Assembly: GCA_025529335.1 (NCBI GenBank) | Contig: JAMYHX010000003.1 | Location: forward strand, 62,001 to 126,000 | Direction: 5' to 3' | Length of the DNA: 64,000 nt | Source of the DNA: Rhizopus sp. PT2906 | Lineage: Eukaryota; Mucoromycota; Mucoromycetes; Mucorales; Rhizopodaceae | Shown: in pieces, positions 1 to 10,022 of the stretch | How positions within the stretch are numbered: the stretch's first letter is position 1 | Layout: each line of letters opens with the position of its first letter | Program-made: the position numbers and the translations under genes | Notes under the pieces: model-generated | What the model was told of the DNA's origin: nothing | The model's database searches: none | The model's input: the letters and a program-made list of their open reading frames with translations, nothing else

Positions 1-988
1 CAGCTATTCTGGGTATATTCATGTGTGCTCTGATTGTGCTCTGCAGGAAATTAAATATTGATCCTGATAATATTGCTTGCCCCATGGCGTCTTCAACAGG
101 AGACATCGTTACACTAGTGTTACTGGCGGTGTGTGCATCCTTACTCCAGCATCAAATGGGTATGTAAAAGTGAAAAAGAGAAAAGTGAACTGATAATGAT
201 GATATACATATAGAGACTATCCTCAGCACAGCAATTGTCGTTGGCATGTTGGCCATGATACCATTATTTAGCATCATTGTTTGGAGAAACAAACACGTCA
301 AGGATTTACTGTTTGCAGGATGGACACCAATCATATTAGCCATGGTCATTTCAAGGTTTTTAATCAAAAGTCTATCTAACGGAAACTTTGACTCACTTGT
401 TGCATAGTCTAGCAGGAATACTCTTGGAAGAATATGTAGAGGAATATAAAGGCATTGCCCTATTAACACCAGTATTGATTGGATTAGCGGGAAACCTTGG
501 ATCTATTTATGCATCTCGAATCAGCACTTGCCTTCACGCTGAAACAAAAGAAAGCTACAAGACGGTTGAATATACCTTATTGATCATGAATTTACCAGTT
601 CAAGCTATATACATGTTTATCATTTGGATCTTTGGTTTGGGTAGACTGCAGTATAACTTTTGGTTTTTCATCACATATTTTATTGTATCTATGCTTTCTG
701 TAAGTTAAACTACATGCGTCAATACACATAATAATATCAAATTAGGCTTGGATTTCATTAAAGATCGGCAAGTTTATGACGATTGTATTTTGGAAGATGG
801 GCTATGACCCTGATAATTATGTGATACCCTACCTGTAAGTGATATATGAATAGTCATTGCAGTATACTAATACCTTAATATCAAGTACGGCATGTATTGA
901 TGTCGTTGGAACCATCTTACTTGTGGTTACCTTTTCAGTTTTAACATCAACAGGTGCAACAGATATGTCTGTGTCAGCTGCACCATGA
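1..988 (+). CDS. SLC41/MgtE-type divalent cation (Mg2+) transporter, 3' part
   Basis: The gene enters from the left edge, so its 5' end is missing. Exons read 1-159, 214-355, 408-699, 746-834 and 886-988, joined by short GT-AG introns. The frame shows the SLC41 (MgtE-like) signatures: a DPDNIACPMASSTGD stretch in the first exon, LIGLAGNLGSIYASRIST in the third, and a second DPDNYVIPYLTACIDVVGT copy in the last two. These paired Asp/Pro/Gly segments sit in the two internally repeated integral domains that move Mg2+ across the membrane. Several hydrophobic helices separate them. The protein ends shortly after the second repeat, as is usual in the family. Direction of transport and membrane location are not visible. 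The family call is firm; the exon ends are my reading of splice consensus. Confidence 0.88.
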
Positions 989-1208
989 GGATGAATTGTA
1001 TACCTTGTATAAACATTTCTTCAACTAATGCATCCTTTGTACACATATTAAATTACACGCATATACATTTATATATTTCTTTTTTTTATGACTCCTTTAA
1101 ACAATCATATTCCACATTTTGTAAAGTGTATCTTTTTTTTTCTATAAAAAGAAACAAGGAAAGAGAGAGAATTGTTTGAACAGGAGATGAGATTAAAATG
1201 AATTGCGT

Positions 1209-1850
1209 TTATTTACATTGGATAAATGGTTTTGAGAGGTGAAGGATGGCAAGAGGAACATCATCATCATCATCACATATATTATTAGAGCTATGGGTGT
1301 AAGTAGAAGTGATAGGCTGAGTTTCTATAGTATCAATGTCGTGTTTAAATGTATATACAATATTGGAGCATGCATAGGGTTGTCTATTCTTGTTTGTCAC
1401 AATCTGCTTTCTTGATTTTTTAGGCAAATAAACAGAACCCGGTATATCAGGATTAAAAGGTATTCTCTTAACAGATGGTATATAATCTCTTTCATTCTGA
1501 TAAATGAGATTTTCTAGATTCTCCCAAAACTTTCGAATATGAAGGATATCACCTAGTGTAAATGACTTTTTACTGTTGCTTTGGTTAGGCCGGAGTTTAT
1601 GACATGTGGCTCGGTATAAATGCGCTCGTTGGGTAACTGGAATGATAGAATTGTTCTCTACTGAGACATGAGGTGTCTTATGTTCTGACCTGTGAAAAAG
1701 TTTTCGTTTATGAGGAATCGTCTTATCGTTGACCGTCAGCCAAAATTTTGCCCAAGAAGCAAAGTGTGAGATGAAGTTACTGGTCATTGGGTAACTTGAT
1801 TTCCTATTTGAAAACTGGATGATATCCTGATGTTCACTTGCTAAAGACAT
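1209..1850 (-). CDS. Hypothetical protein, about 213 aa
   Basis: An open frame starting with MSLASEHQDI at 1850. The frame stays open upstream to 2126, but that extension is low-complexity (KKKK, FFLLLFF) and lies over the pyrimidine-rich leader, so I chose the internal start. The product is basic, with no signal peptide or membrane segment. It carries a Trp/Phe-rich N-terminal third (FASWAKFW), a central ILHIRKFWENLENLIY segment, and a run of five Asp near the C-terminus encoded by a GAT-type repeat. I do not recognise a domain. Coding use is uniform and there are no internal stops over 640 nt, which supports a real gene. It is convergent with the SLC41 gene. Function unknown. Confidence 0.5.
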   Translation of the reverse strand: MSLASEHQDIIQFSNRKSSYPMTSNFISHFASWAKFWLTVNDKTIPHKRKLFHRSEHKTPHVSVENNSIIPVTQRAHLYRATCHKLRPNQSNSKKSFTLGDILHIRKFWENLENLIYQNERDYIPSVKRIPFNPDIPGSVYLPKKSRKQIVTNKNRQPYACSNIVYTFKHDIDTIETQPITSTYTHSSNNICDDDDDVPLAILHLSKPFIQCK

Positions 1851-2207
1851 GATGATATAAGAACGAGAAAAAAAAAGAAGAAGAAAGGAGAAGGGGGGCA
1901 AAGAAAGAAAAAGGGTTCTTTTATATGGGAGATTCCAGATTCTGTTTCTATAAATACTTTTCTTTTTTTTATCGGACAAGCCAGTTTTACTTTCAGACAA
2001 ATACTTCCTTTTTTGGACAATGCCATTTTTTATTTCAGACGATTTCCTTACTAAATTTGGGACAAGCTCCGTTTCCATTTTAGTTAAGTGATACAGTGGT
2101 TTGCGCTTGAAAATATATGTTTTCACTTAAAAAAATTGGATGAGATAAAAAGTCAAGAAAAAAAGAAAAATTATGCTGTCTGCTGCATGAACAAAGAACA
2201 CCTTACA

Positions 2208-2520
2208 TTAGAAAAATGCCTCAATATATGCCTTTTCGTATTTATCTGCGATGGATTTTAGCATCGAAAGGGCTCTGAAGACGCCCTTGTGGTGATCAAA
2301 AGAGTGTTTAGCTCGATCCATACTTGCAAAACTGCCGGAAATCTCCAGCAACAGGGATTCAAGGCCCTTGATTATAACATCAGCTAAATAGCTGTGGCTT
2401 TCTTCTTTGTACAACTCAAGGGTTCTGGTTTGCGTAGCCATTGATTGCAATGGTGCTTCCCCACGTCTAAATCGTGTTTTTGCTAATTGCACAGCACTTT
2501 CATAATTAGTGAGGTAAGAA
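2208..2520 (-). pseudogene. Fragment of a multi-copy uncharacterised family
   Basis: About 100 codons read on the minus strand, including the segments GLESLLLEISGSFASMD and FDHHKGVFRALSMLKSIAD. From memory this resembles an uncharacterised protein family present in many copies in Mucorales genomes; no function is known to me. The piece lacks a plausible start: upstream it runs into a stop within about 10 codons. The downstream end stops at TAA after AYIEAFF. It looks like an isolated exon or a decayed copy, with no recognisable neighbour exons. The alternative is a short expressed orphan gene, which I consider less likely. Confidence 0.4.
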
Positions 2521-3267
2521 ATTCAATTTGCACAGCAAACAGAATATCTGCCTTATAAGCAATATATCTTGTAAAAGATTACTTCAAGAATGAAAAACAA
2601 AAGAAATGACTGACCACAAAATGCGCTATTCTTATAGACGCGTCATGCCCAATTCTCATTGGCCGTAATAAATTCATGCAATAATCCTTTTTTCTTATAA
2701 AATGATATTGTTTGTAATAACAAACCCTCCCTCGTTTCAATATAACAATGAGACTATTACAGACTCATCGACGCATGCTTCTCTTATACTTCAGTGTTGT
2801 ACATAGTGTTGTGTGGGTATGGTTTGTCTTGTGCAAATTAAATTGCTTACCTCACTTATTGTGAAAATGCTATGTAGATGTACTATACAACTTCACACTA
2901 CCAAAGTCTCTACCTAAGCTAAGGCTGTTCAGTTCGCACTCTCTGGTATACAATGCGTTGCTATCATAATTACACGTGGTTTTGCTTCCTTGTTGATCAA
3001 CTGACAACATAAAACTAGAATAAATAACAACATTTATTTCTTCTACTTCTTGAAAAGAAACACAAACCAAGATGGCAAATTTATAAAGTCATGCTTAGCT
3101 TGATGCTACACATTCAGAAGCTTTGTTGGACGACATCATAGGTAGTGAGTAGAGATAGTGTCCGTAGTATTACTCTAACTTCTGGTGCATGTAGTGTTTC
3201 CCACTAAGCAACACCTAAAAAGATATCATAAGCAACGGTTTCAATAGTATTCTTGACTTGACGGATA
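2521..3267. other. Intergenic, no supported gene
   Basis: AT-rich DNA between two family remnants. A 66-codon frame at 2870-3070 on the minus strand (internal FMLSVDQQGSK) has no recognisable domain and may be another remnant. No RNA gene or clear repeat was seen. Confidence 0.4.
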
Positions 3268-3680
3268 ATGGCGATAAGGAAGATAGCCAGTGTAAACTTT
3301 TCACGGAAGACTAGTGGACAGAGTTGAATAATTTATGGAATAAACGAAAAGAATGGAAATCGATCACAAAGGGCATTCAAAAAGAGTTGAAATGTATCGA
3401 GCAGCTTGCTGTTGATGACGTTCAAGCTGCGTACGTAAAATGTTTGGAATATCAAATGAAATATGCATTGAATGAAAACGAAACGTACTCTAAAGTGTAC
3501 GGCACGATCTTCTACGACACCCACAACCACTTTGACTATGACAAGTATACCAGTTGGGTTCGTGCATTGTGGTTTTCGCCTTCTGTCAAAAAGTCAGTAA
3601 GTATCAGGGAGTTTGGCCAAGTACCTTTTCTCTCTTTCCCCTTCCTTTTTAGTATTTTTTCAATAAGGCAAGTATATTAA
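3268..3680 (+). pseudogene. Frameshifted hypothetical protein remnant
   Basis: An ATG at 3268 opens a short frame (MAIRKIASVNFSRKTSGQ) that meets TGA at once. One nucleotide out of phase, the frame continues from about 3324 with NNLWNKRKEWKSITKGIQKE, then a helical Lys/Glu-rich stretch and YDKYTSWVRALWFSPSVKKS. The two pieces look like one protein broken by a one-base shift. After about 3600 the reading becomes low-complexity. I do not recognise a domain. The style, a basic N-terminus then a helical segment, matches other lineage-type orphan families in this window. An unspliced intron could also explain the break, but no good GT-AG pair is present at the junction. Confidence 0.35.
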
Positions 3681-5252
3681 TAGTATTATTGCAATCGCCG
3701 CATAAAGTGTTTACTCATATCATCTTTCGGTCTTTTCAGTGTTTTTGGAAGCACCCAGTCATTGGTGCTACATATCGCATTTGTTTATGTTAAGATGATA
3801 TAGAGAATGTAAAGCATCATAGTTTGAACAAAATGGTTGAAAATAAAAAAGACAAAAGAATGCTTATAATTATACTATTTGCCACTCACCAGAATTTTTG
3901 CTCAGACAAACCGATCATTCAACAGTGTTTGCTTCCATTATTCATATTAAAAGTCTAATTATTGATCATAGAAGGATTGTGCTACATGTATTTACATTTA
4001 CGCATACAGACATGCTCCTAAAGAATAATAATAATAAGCTTTTTCTAGTTGCATCATTTAAGTTTGTAAGGAGTCACAGATCATTCCAGCTTCCCTTTTT
4101 CCTCCTTCTCTTGTTAACATAATCTCTTTCTCTCTTTTATTTTATATTTATTTTCAGATACAAACTATACAAGATTAAAGATATACGTGTATTAATACTA
4201 TTGTATCTCGAGAACACATTCTATAGACGAAATAAAAGCCCCCTATTATACAAGATCAGGATGATAGACGTCCATCAACATCAGCACATGTAGAATTGCT
4301 TAAAAGATAAACCCAGCTTCCTCTCTTTTTATATATATATATTTATTCATTTAAAAAAAGGAATGTCATAAAATATATTTAAATTCTTTTAATTACTGAC
4401 ATAATACGCGTAACTTGATTTTACTAAGGGCTTAGATTTTACAGAGAATAAAGAAACAAATTACATGTCAATGTACCTTGCTTTTTTAGTAAAGCAATTC
4501 TCTTTTTCGAGTATTAAAAAGGCAAAAACTATATTTAAAAGTTGTCAACCGGGAGAACAGTCAGAAAATCGTAATAATACTCAAATTGCGAAGTAGAGAG
4601 ACAAGACCGAATGTAGCTCTCCAAAATGAGGAGTTTCATCCAAAAGTGGAAAATGTGACAGCTGGCCCAGTTGTAGAGTGGACATCTAGGAGTCCGGAAC
4701 AGTTAATCTACCTTCTCTCTCTTTTTTTTTTTTGAAGCGTCAATTAACAACTGAGAAATAGATTTTTTTTTTTTTTTTTGAAAATGCATATTACCACTTG
4801 TCTTTTAGAAAAATATGCGGACATAATGTCCAAATTCGACAAAGGAGCACTATGTTGACAATAAAGTCTCGATCCGGAGATTGTCAGATTATGTTAGCTC
4901 AGCTTTGTGCGCCTGTAATCTAGATAGGAATATAAATGTAACTCTGTCAGTGTCGGGGATAATCTACATACACTGTAGACTATCTGGTTAACTCATGGCG
5001 TCATTGGACTATCCCTTTAACTACAGACTATTCGGGAAAAAAAAAAGGGAGAAATGATGTACTTTTTGAGCTTAACATTGAATATTTGTATATGCAGCTG
5101 TTAAAGATACTCAGTAAAGCCGTGAGTCCAAAAAATAGGATCAAGTAACTTTTACTGGCTGTCAAAACCAGTAATTTCTAAATCAGCCAATAAAATTCAA
5201 GGAAAAAACAGTAAGCCTCTCTCTCCTTTATTTTACTTTATTCTTTGGGCCC
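3681..5252. other. AT-rich intergenic region, no gene seen
   Basis: About 1.6 kb with many stops in all frames, homopolymer T runs near 4721-4735 and 4763-4780, and no convincing frame. The end at about 5200-5252 is the likely promoter of the downstream small gene. Confidence 0.5.
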
Positions 5253-5567
5253 ATGTCAACAAAAGCAAAAGCGACACTCGCATCCTCAATAGCCTTTTGT
5301 GCTGCCTCTGTTGTAGGCGTTCATTATATACAAAATACAGAAAAAGAAGTAAAAGCATATAATGTCGACAATGAAGAAGAATTAAATGCCTTTCTATAGA
5401 ATTTACGAGCAGGTGTCTTACAAGACGAAGAGAGAAGAAAAAAGAAGCAACAGCAGGCACTCAACATGAAAGAACTAAAAGAACAACAGGAATTACATGA
5501 AGCCTTACTCAAGACACAGACAGTATCAAATCAACCTTCAAGTGAACCAGTGTCGAAGGAGCAATAA
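5253..5567 (+). CDS. PET117: PET117-like cytochrome c oxidase assembly protein
   Basis: A small two-exon gene: exon 1 is 5253-5348 (32 codons), exon 2 is 5400-5567, joined in phase 0 by a 51-nt intron running from GTAAAA to CTATAG. The 87-aa product starts MSTKAKATLASS, has one hydrophobic N-terminal segment followed by GVHYIQ, then the family core with LRAGVLQDEERRKKK and a Lys/Gln/Glu-rich helix ending ELHEALL. This is the Pet117 layout: a single-span, inner-membrane-associated mitochondrial protein needed for cytochrome c oxidase assembly, linked in yeast to heme A synthase. Length fits the family. It is convergent with the eS31 gene, whose stop lies 35 nt downstream. An in-frame stop within the intron hides the gene from simple frame scanning. 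Confidence 0.82.
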
Positions 5568-5601
5568 ATAAAATTTTATTATTTATTACACAATAAAACG
5601 C

Positions 5602-6069
5602 TTAAGCGCTTTCTCCCTTTTGGAAGACATAAGTCAAGTGGCATTTACCACAGTATTGACGGTCTTTGTGCTTGGCCATAAAGACACCAGCACCACAAGT
5701 GGCATTAGGACATTCACGACGAAGACGAGTGATCTTGCCAGATTCATCAACCTTGTAATACTTCAAGACGGCCATCTTGACCTTCTTGCGCTTATGCTTG
5801 ATCTTCTTGGGAGTGGTGTAAGTCTTCTTCTTTCTCTTCTTACCACCACCCAATAACTCGGCATTCAAGTGCAAAGTGTTGTTGTCGGCAATACCATAGA
5901 GAGCGAGCTCACCTTCAACAAGGGACTTACCAGCATAGGACAAGCATTGGGCGTTGACAGGAAGACCTTCACGTGCTTCAATCATGGACTTGACAGCGGC
6001 AACGGAAGTGTTGGAAGAGACATCTAAGGCAAAGGTATTACCTTGAAGAGACTTTACGAAAACTTGCAT
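5602..6069 (-). CDS. Ubiquitin-like/ribosomal protein eS31 fusion
   Basis: A 155-aa fusion. Residues 1-76 are ubiquitin-like and end in GGG; residues 77-155 are eS31 (S27a), with the basic KKRKKK linker and a zinc ribbon at C120, C125, C140 and C143. Normally a ubiquitin protease releases both parts, and eS31 joins the small ribosomal subunit. Here the ubiquitin part is strongly changed. K6, K27 and K48 are kept, but K11, K29, K33 and K63 are lost, Ile44 of the hydrophobic patch is Ser, and the usual LRLRGG tail reads ELLGGG. It is therefore unlikely to act as ordinary ubiquitin. The eS31 half looks normal, so the gene should be functional. No intron is visible. It is divergent from the RSC7-like gene. 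Confidence 0.93.
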   Translation of the reverse strand: MQVFVKSLQGNTFALDVSSNTSVAAVKSMIEAREGLPVNAQCLSYAGKSLVEGELALYGIADNNTLHLNAELLGGGKKRKKKTYTTPKKIKHKRKKVKMAVLKYYKVDESGKITRLRRECPNATCGAGVFMAKHKDRQYCGKCHLTYVFQKGESA

Positions 6070-6297
6070 GGTCAGATAACTCGATTATTTTCAACAACTA
6101 GTAACTAAAGGGGCTTTCTGTAGTGTAGAAAAGAATCTATTATAGGAGTAATTAGCATTTGAGCCACTTGTAAAAGTTGCGCTGATTTGACAAACTAACC
6201 TTCCTCACTATCTGTTGAAGTAAAAGTGAAAGTGTGAAAATATTTTCGTTGATTCCTCTTTTTATTCGCTGTCCTATCTAAAAAAAAATTTTTTTTT

Positions 6298-6319
6298 GTG
6301 ATGACGCATTCATCACGTG
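6298..6319. promoter_or_regulatory. Inverted repeat with CACGTG in divergent promoter
   Basis: GTGATGA (6298-6304) and TCATCAC (6310-6316) form a 7-bp inverted repeat around CGCAT, and the right arm overlaps a CACGTG E-box at 6314-6319. It sits in the 316-bp gap between the divergent eS31 and RSC7-like genes, 67 bp from the RSC7-like start. A bHLH or bZIP site is an inference. Confidence 0.4.
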
Positions 6320-6385
6320 ATTAGTTAGACTGAACGGAATGGCTGTAATTTCATTCTGTTGCTCTTTTTTTTTTTTGATTTAATC

Positions 6386-7525
6386 ATGTTACATAAAGAA
6401 GGGCCAAAAAGGAAACGATCGAGAAGTGGTAGTCGCGGCATGGAAACAAGAGAAGATTTAAATTATATAGATGAAGAAAGCGAGCTGTCTTCTGGAGAAA
6501 TAAGCTCAAGCGACTTGGACCTGTCGCAAGAGCCCGTTGTACATACACCCAGAAAGAGAGGAAGACCTAAAGTGCAAGGAAAAGAAAAAACGCCAACGAC
6601 GAGAGAATCATCACAAAGCTATGTACCTCCACCTGTAAATACATCAAGTGGATATGCCAGCGAGATTGACGAAATAGGTGAAACAAAAGTAGACAAGAAT
6701 GGTAGATTACTCGGAGGTATGGGTGTATACAAAAAAATAAAATAAAAATGCCTTACTAAATACAACATATGTATAGGTCGCGAATATAGAGTTCCTACAT
6801 TTACGTTGCCAACGCGAGGAGAAACATTATTTATGTTTTCTAAGGACCCAGCAGCATTACTTGGATTTCGTGACAGTTTTGTATTTTTGAAGAAGAATGT
6901 CAATTTAGTAAAAGTGCATATTGATAACGCCGAGAAAGGGTATTTAGTAGATTCGAGATTGTTGCGATCCACATTTCGTACGCGTGAAATATCAGTTGTG
7001 ACAGCTAGATCAGTTTTTAAACAATTTGGGCATCGTGTCATACGAAAGGGACGTAAAGGAAGAGATGACTATTTTTATACAGAAGAAGTCGATGAAGGTG
7101 ATGATGATGCACTGTCTGATGATGGCATGAAGGATTTGAATGACATGAGTTATGGCAATAACAATAACAATAATAACAATTTTAACAAATCAATGTCTAC
7201 TGGATCAGCATGGGGGACAATGAATAGTGGCGCACAGTCATTTCCAGCAACTGTCATGGGCAAAAATAGTTTGCAACACAAGTCAACAATACAGTATGTC
7301 GATGAATTAAATTGGGTACATTGTGCAGCAGTTGCCGCACGTCAATTTAATAATTCGTTGTTTATGTATCGTCGATCCAACCCAACAACCTATGATTTAC
7401 TTACCAATGTGTATCAAATACCTGAAAACAAGCAAGCATTTACAGATAATCAAGCCATCATCAAAAAAGAATTAGATAACAATAATAATAGCAATAATAC
7501 CCTTGATAATCCATTCATCTACTAG
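6386..7525 (+). CDS. RSC7/Swp82-type chromatin remodelling complex subunit
   Basis: Two exons, 6386-6716 and 6777-7525, joined in phase 1 inside the conserved LLGGREYR motif. The start is the ATG at 6386, just after a T-rich leader. Residues 1-85 are charged and disordered, with an AT-hook-like RKRGRPK. Then comes the family core: GETKVDKNGRLLGGREYRVPTFTLP, GETLFMFSKDPAALLGFRDS and SVVTARSVFKQFGHRVI. This is the domain shared by Npl6/Rsc7 of the RSC complex and Swp82 of SWI/SNF. These subunits help ATP-dependent nucleosome remodelling in the nucleus. The C-terminus has an Asn repeat near 7160-7180 and a second one near the end. Which of the two complexes it joins cannot be told from sequence. 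Confidence 0.88.
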
Positions 7526-7534
7526 AAAACCCTT

Positions 7535-7540
<6 letters not shown>

Positions 7541-7580
<40 letters not shown>
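7541..7580. repeat. (TC)20 microsatellite
   Basis: Twenty uninterrupted TC units lie just after the RSC7-like stop codon, in the 3' UTR or terminator region, flanked by further TTTC repeats. Confidence 0.95.
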
Positions 7581-7582
<2 letters not shown>

Positions 7583-7701
7583 TTTCTTTCTCTTTTTCTC
7601 TGTTTAGCATTTCTTTTTCTTTCTTTCTTTCGTATGAATATATATTGTACATACATATATATTTGTATATCCTCCAATTTTATTAAATTATTCATTGTTT
7701 G

Positions 7702-8497
7702 TTACTGCAAACCTAATGTTTTCATTGCATTTTCTCTTACAATTTGGTTATAGAGTTCTCTGTTTGTTCTCCATATTTTCTATAAAATCATCAATAATAC
7801 GGAATGATAGGGAGTATATATCTACTTACACAAGCATCAACATTAGCTCCACTTTCATCATTAGGCTCTATAAGGAGAGATTAGATGATTTATCAGAACA
7901 TTACTTACAAATAATATAATTACCTGCCAGCATACTGACCACACTCAACAAAATCTTTTCGACACTTTGAACAGGACTCCATCGTTCTGAACTGCTTTCA
8001 TACATATTGGGATCATCTCCTGGTGGATGTAATATAGAAATACAGACAGTTCCATTGGGATATACATTAGGATGAAAGAAATCACAAGTGAATTTCATTG
8101 TAGGTGGGCTTAGAGGATAATCTTTAGGAAAAGTGAGCGTAGCAGGAAATAATCCACCTTCAAAAGGTGTGCCTTCAGGCCCTCTATTTGTCATATGAAA
8201 GAGTTAAATACCCTTTTTTTAAAGGTGTTGCTATAACTTACGCAATCAAGGCTTCCCATTCAAAAAAGTTGTTTTCATCAATGGGACCTAGATGTACGTG
8301 TATAAGCTAAACATAAAGAGAGATCTACTTGTCTTACCTGCAGTAATGCCTTCGGGTGCATTCAGTGTTAATTCTATTTCATAATTAGCATAAAGCATAT
8401 ATATATATATATATCTTGCTTTCTTTTTCTACTTGCCTCTATATTCCGTCATGAGGCGCTTTAAAGCGGTTGAGCCCACTGTTCTATTTCCGTTCAT
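7702..8497 (-). CDS. UBC7: Ubiquitin-conjugating enzyme E2, Ubc7/UBE2G type
   Basis: Six exons on the minus strand: 8437-8497, 8338-8373, 8242-8287, 7924-8183, 7830-7867 and 7702-7779. The product has the E2 fold. HPNVYPNGTVCISIL holds the catalytic Cys. The acidic insert after it (HPPGDDPNMYESSSERW) is diagnostic of the Ubc7/UBE2G group that serves ER-associated degradation. It starts MNGNRTVGSTALKRLMTEYR and ends KTLGLQ. The first intron uses a GC donor (AGAG|GCAAGT) rather than GT; with it the frame gives YRELTLNAPEGITAG, as the family requires. The other introns are GT-AG. In yeast this enzyme is recruited to the ER membrane by Cue1 and works with Hrd1 and Doa10 ligases; that partnership here is inferred. 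Confidence 0.92.
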
Positions 8498-8512
8498 TCT
8501 ACTCTAGAAACC

Positions 8513-8536
<24 letters not shown>
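8513..8536. repeat. Poly(A) tract of 24
   Basis: A 24-base A run (T run on the transcribed strand) lies just upstream of the Ubc7 start, as part of its pyrimidine-rich promoter. Confidence 0.9.
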
Positions 8537-8543
<7 letters not shown>

Positions 8544-8682
8544 GAAATAATGAGAGGCAAATAAGCTATATTCAATTGATAATTTGATTGGCTCATTAAA
8601 AAGAATTGTTTATTATTATGCTGATGTGAAGATGAAGATAAATAAAGGGGGAGGATATACAATATTATATATCATTTTCTTC

Positions 8683-10022
8683 CTAATCCTCATCAAAATC
8701 TACCTCATAGTCAGTAACGTCATCCTCATAATCATCATCTGCTAGTTCTAAATCTAGTCTTTCCACATGTCCATCGTGTTGTTCATTTTGCTGTTCATCT
8801 GGTTGCTCATCCTGAAGCATTCTCATTCTATCTTCCCAAGTGATTTCTTTTACAAGATATCCTTCAGAATCCCTACGTACTAGTCTGTAATCACTTCGCT
8901 CTGTCAAAGCCTCAGTTACTTGATTAGTCTCATCCGGACTTTTCGGCGGCCAGTAGTAGACCACCCGCGGGTCTATTCTGCAAAGTTAGCCTTTAAAATG
9001 GTTAATATGAATCATGTTACCTGTATTTAACCGAATGGCAAAGTCAATTCCATTACCTGGGCTTGGGAATGGCCAAGGCCACAGTATCGGATTATTGCCT
9101 AAAACGGAGCAAATGTTTCGATAAAATCCTACATCGAATGGAAATTCCACCTGTGACAATCCAATGTGAAAAAGACAGTATGACAATACCGTTCTTGTTT
9201 CCTTACAAAATCGATTCTGCGCCTCTTGATCAATCGTCTAGTCTTTTGTCTCTCTGAACCCTCAATGGTTGTTTGTCCTTTCAATAAACAATAACTGTGA
9301 TACACGGCTAACACGCCAACTAGAAGAATAACAAAGCTGAGAATGACTATATTGAGTAAGACTAGTAGTAATTCTGTCGTCGTTGGCGTGTTTGGACTCT
9401 ATTAAATACTAACTAAATATAAAAGATGTTTTCATGATCTATCATCATTTACCCATGTGTTCTTTCTTGCATCAAATATGCGTTGAAGTCTCCACAAGAG
9501 TAGGTAGCATCCATATGTACAACCAATAATGACTGAAAAGACAAAGCGTACAAAATAACCATAGTTACCGAACCCAACACAATTGCCTATCCATGGACAG
9601 TGATGATCCATTTTAAGAATGCACTTTCCACATTGCTTACAGTGATGACACCTCGGTGGTTTAAAGGCTTCGCACTTTTTACAGTATCTTGGGCCAGTTA
9701 ATCCCAAGTTGAGTAGGGGATCTGAGGAAAGTACTTCGGACGGTGGTTCCTGATTAAAGATCAGTTTTGTTTCTCACACAAGTTGCTATAATAATCTTTT
9801 TACCCAGCCCTCAGGTACATGGCCTGGATCTGTCTTACACGCCAAATAATAATTATAATAAATTGAAATGATAAAAATGTTTAACGGCAAAAGAATCTTT
9901 TGTGCATGTAGACTTGTCCATCCTCCTAATGCCGGCCCAAGAATAACAAAACTTGTTGTGGTTTGTAAATAGGTTATGAGTATGACAACGAATGTTACAA
10001 TGAGCTTTTCTGGAATTGACAT
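8683..10022 (-). CDS. DHHC palmitoyltransferase, Pfa4-type
   Basis: Five exons: 9804-10022, 9453-9749, 9207-9398, 9021-9150 and 8683-8972, giving about 375 aa. Two hydrophobic N-terminal helices are followed by YYNYYLACKTDPGHVPEGW. Then comes the cysteine-rich domain YCKKCEAFKPPRCHHCKQC with the catalytic DHHC in KMDHHCPWIGNCVGFGNYGY, and two more helices. The tail is acidic (DEQQ and DDD runs). DHHC enzymes auto-acylate the motif Cys and pass palmitate to target proteins at ER or Golgi membranes. The DPGHVPEGW motif and short N-terminus fit Pfa4. In yeast Pfa4 palmitoylates chitin synthase Chs3 for ER exit. It is notable that a chitin synthase lies next door on the other strand, though adjacency alone proves nothing. 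Confidence 0.87.

Noticed and set aside
1850..2126. N-terminal extension of the 1209-1850 gene
   Set aside because: The extra 92 codons are low-complexity and coincide with a pyrimidine-rich leader, so the internal ATG is preferred.
5233..5512. Minus-strand Leu/Ser/Phe-rich open frames
   Set aside because: They are the antisense of the PET117-like gene; the Lys/Gln/Glu-rich helix reads as Leu/Ser/Phe on the other strand.
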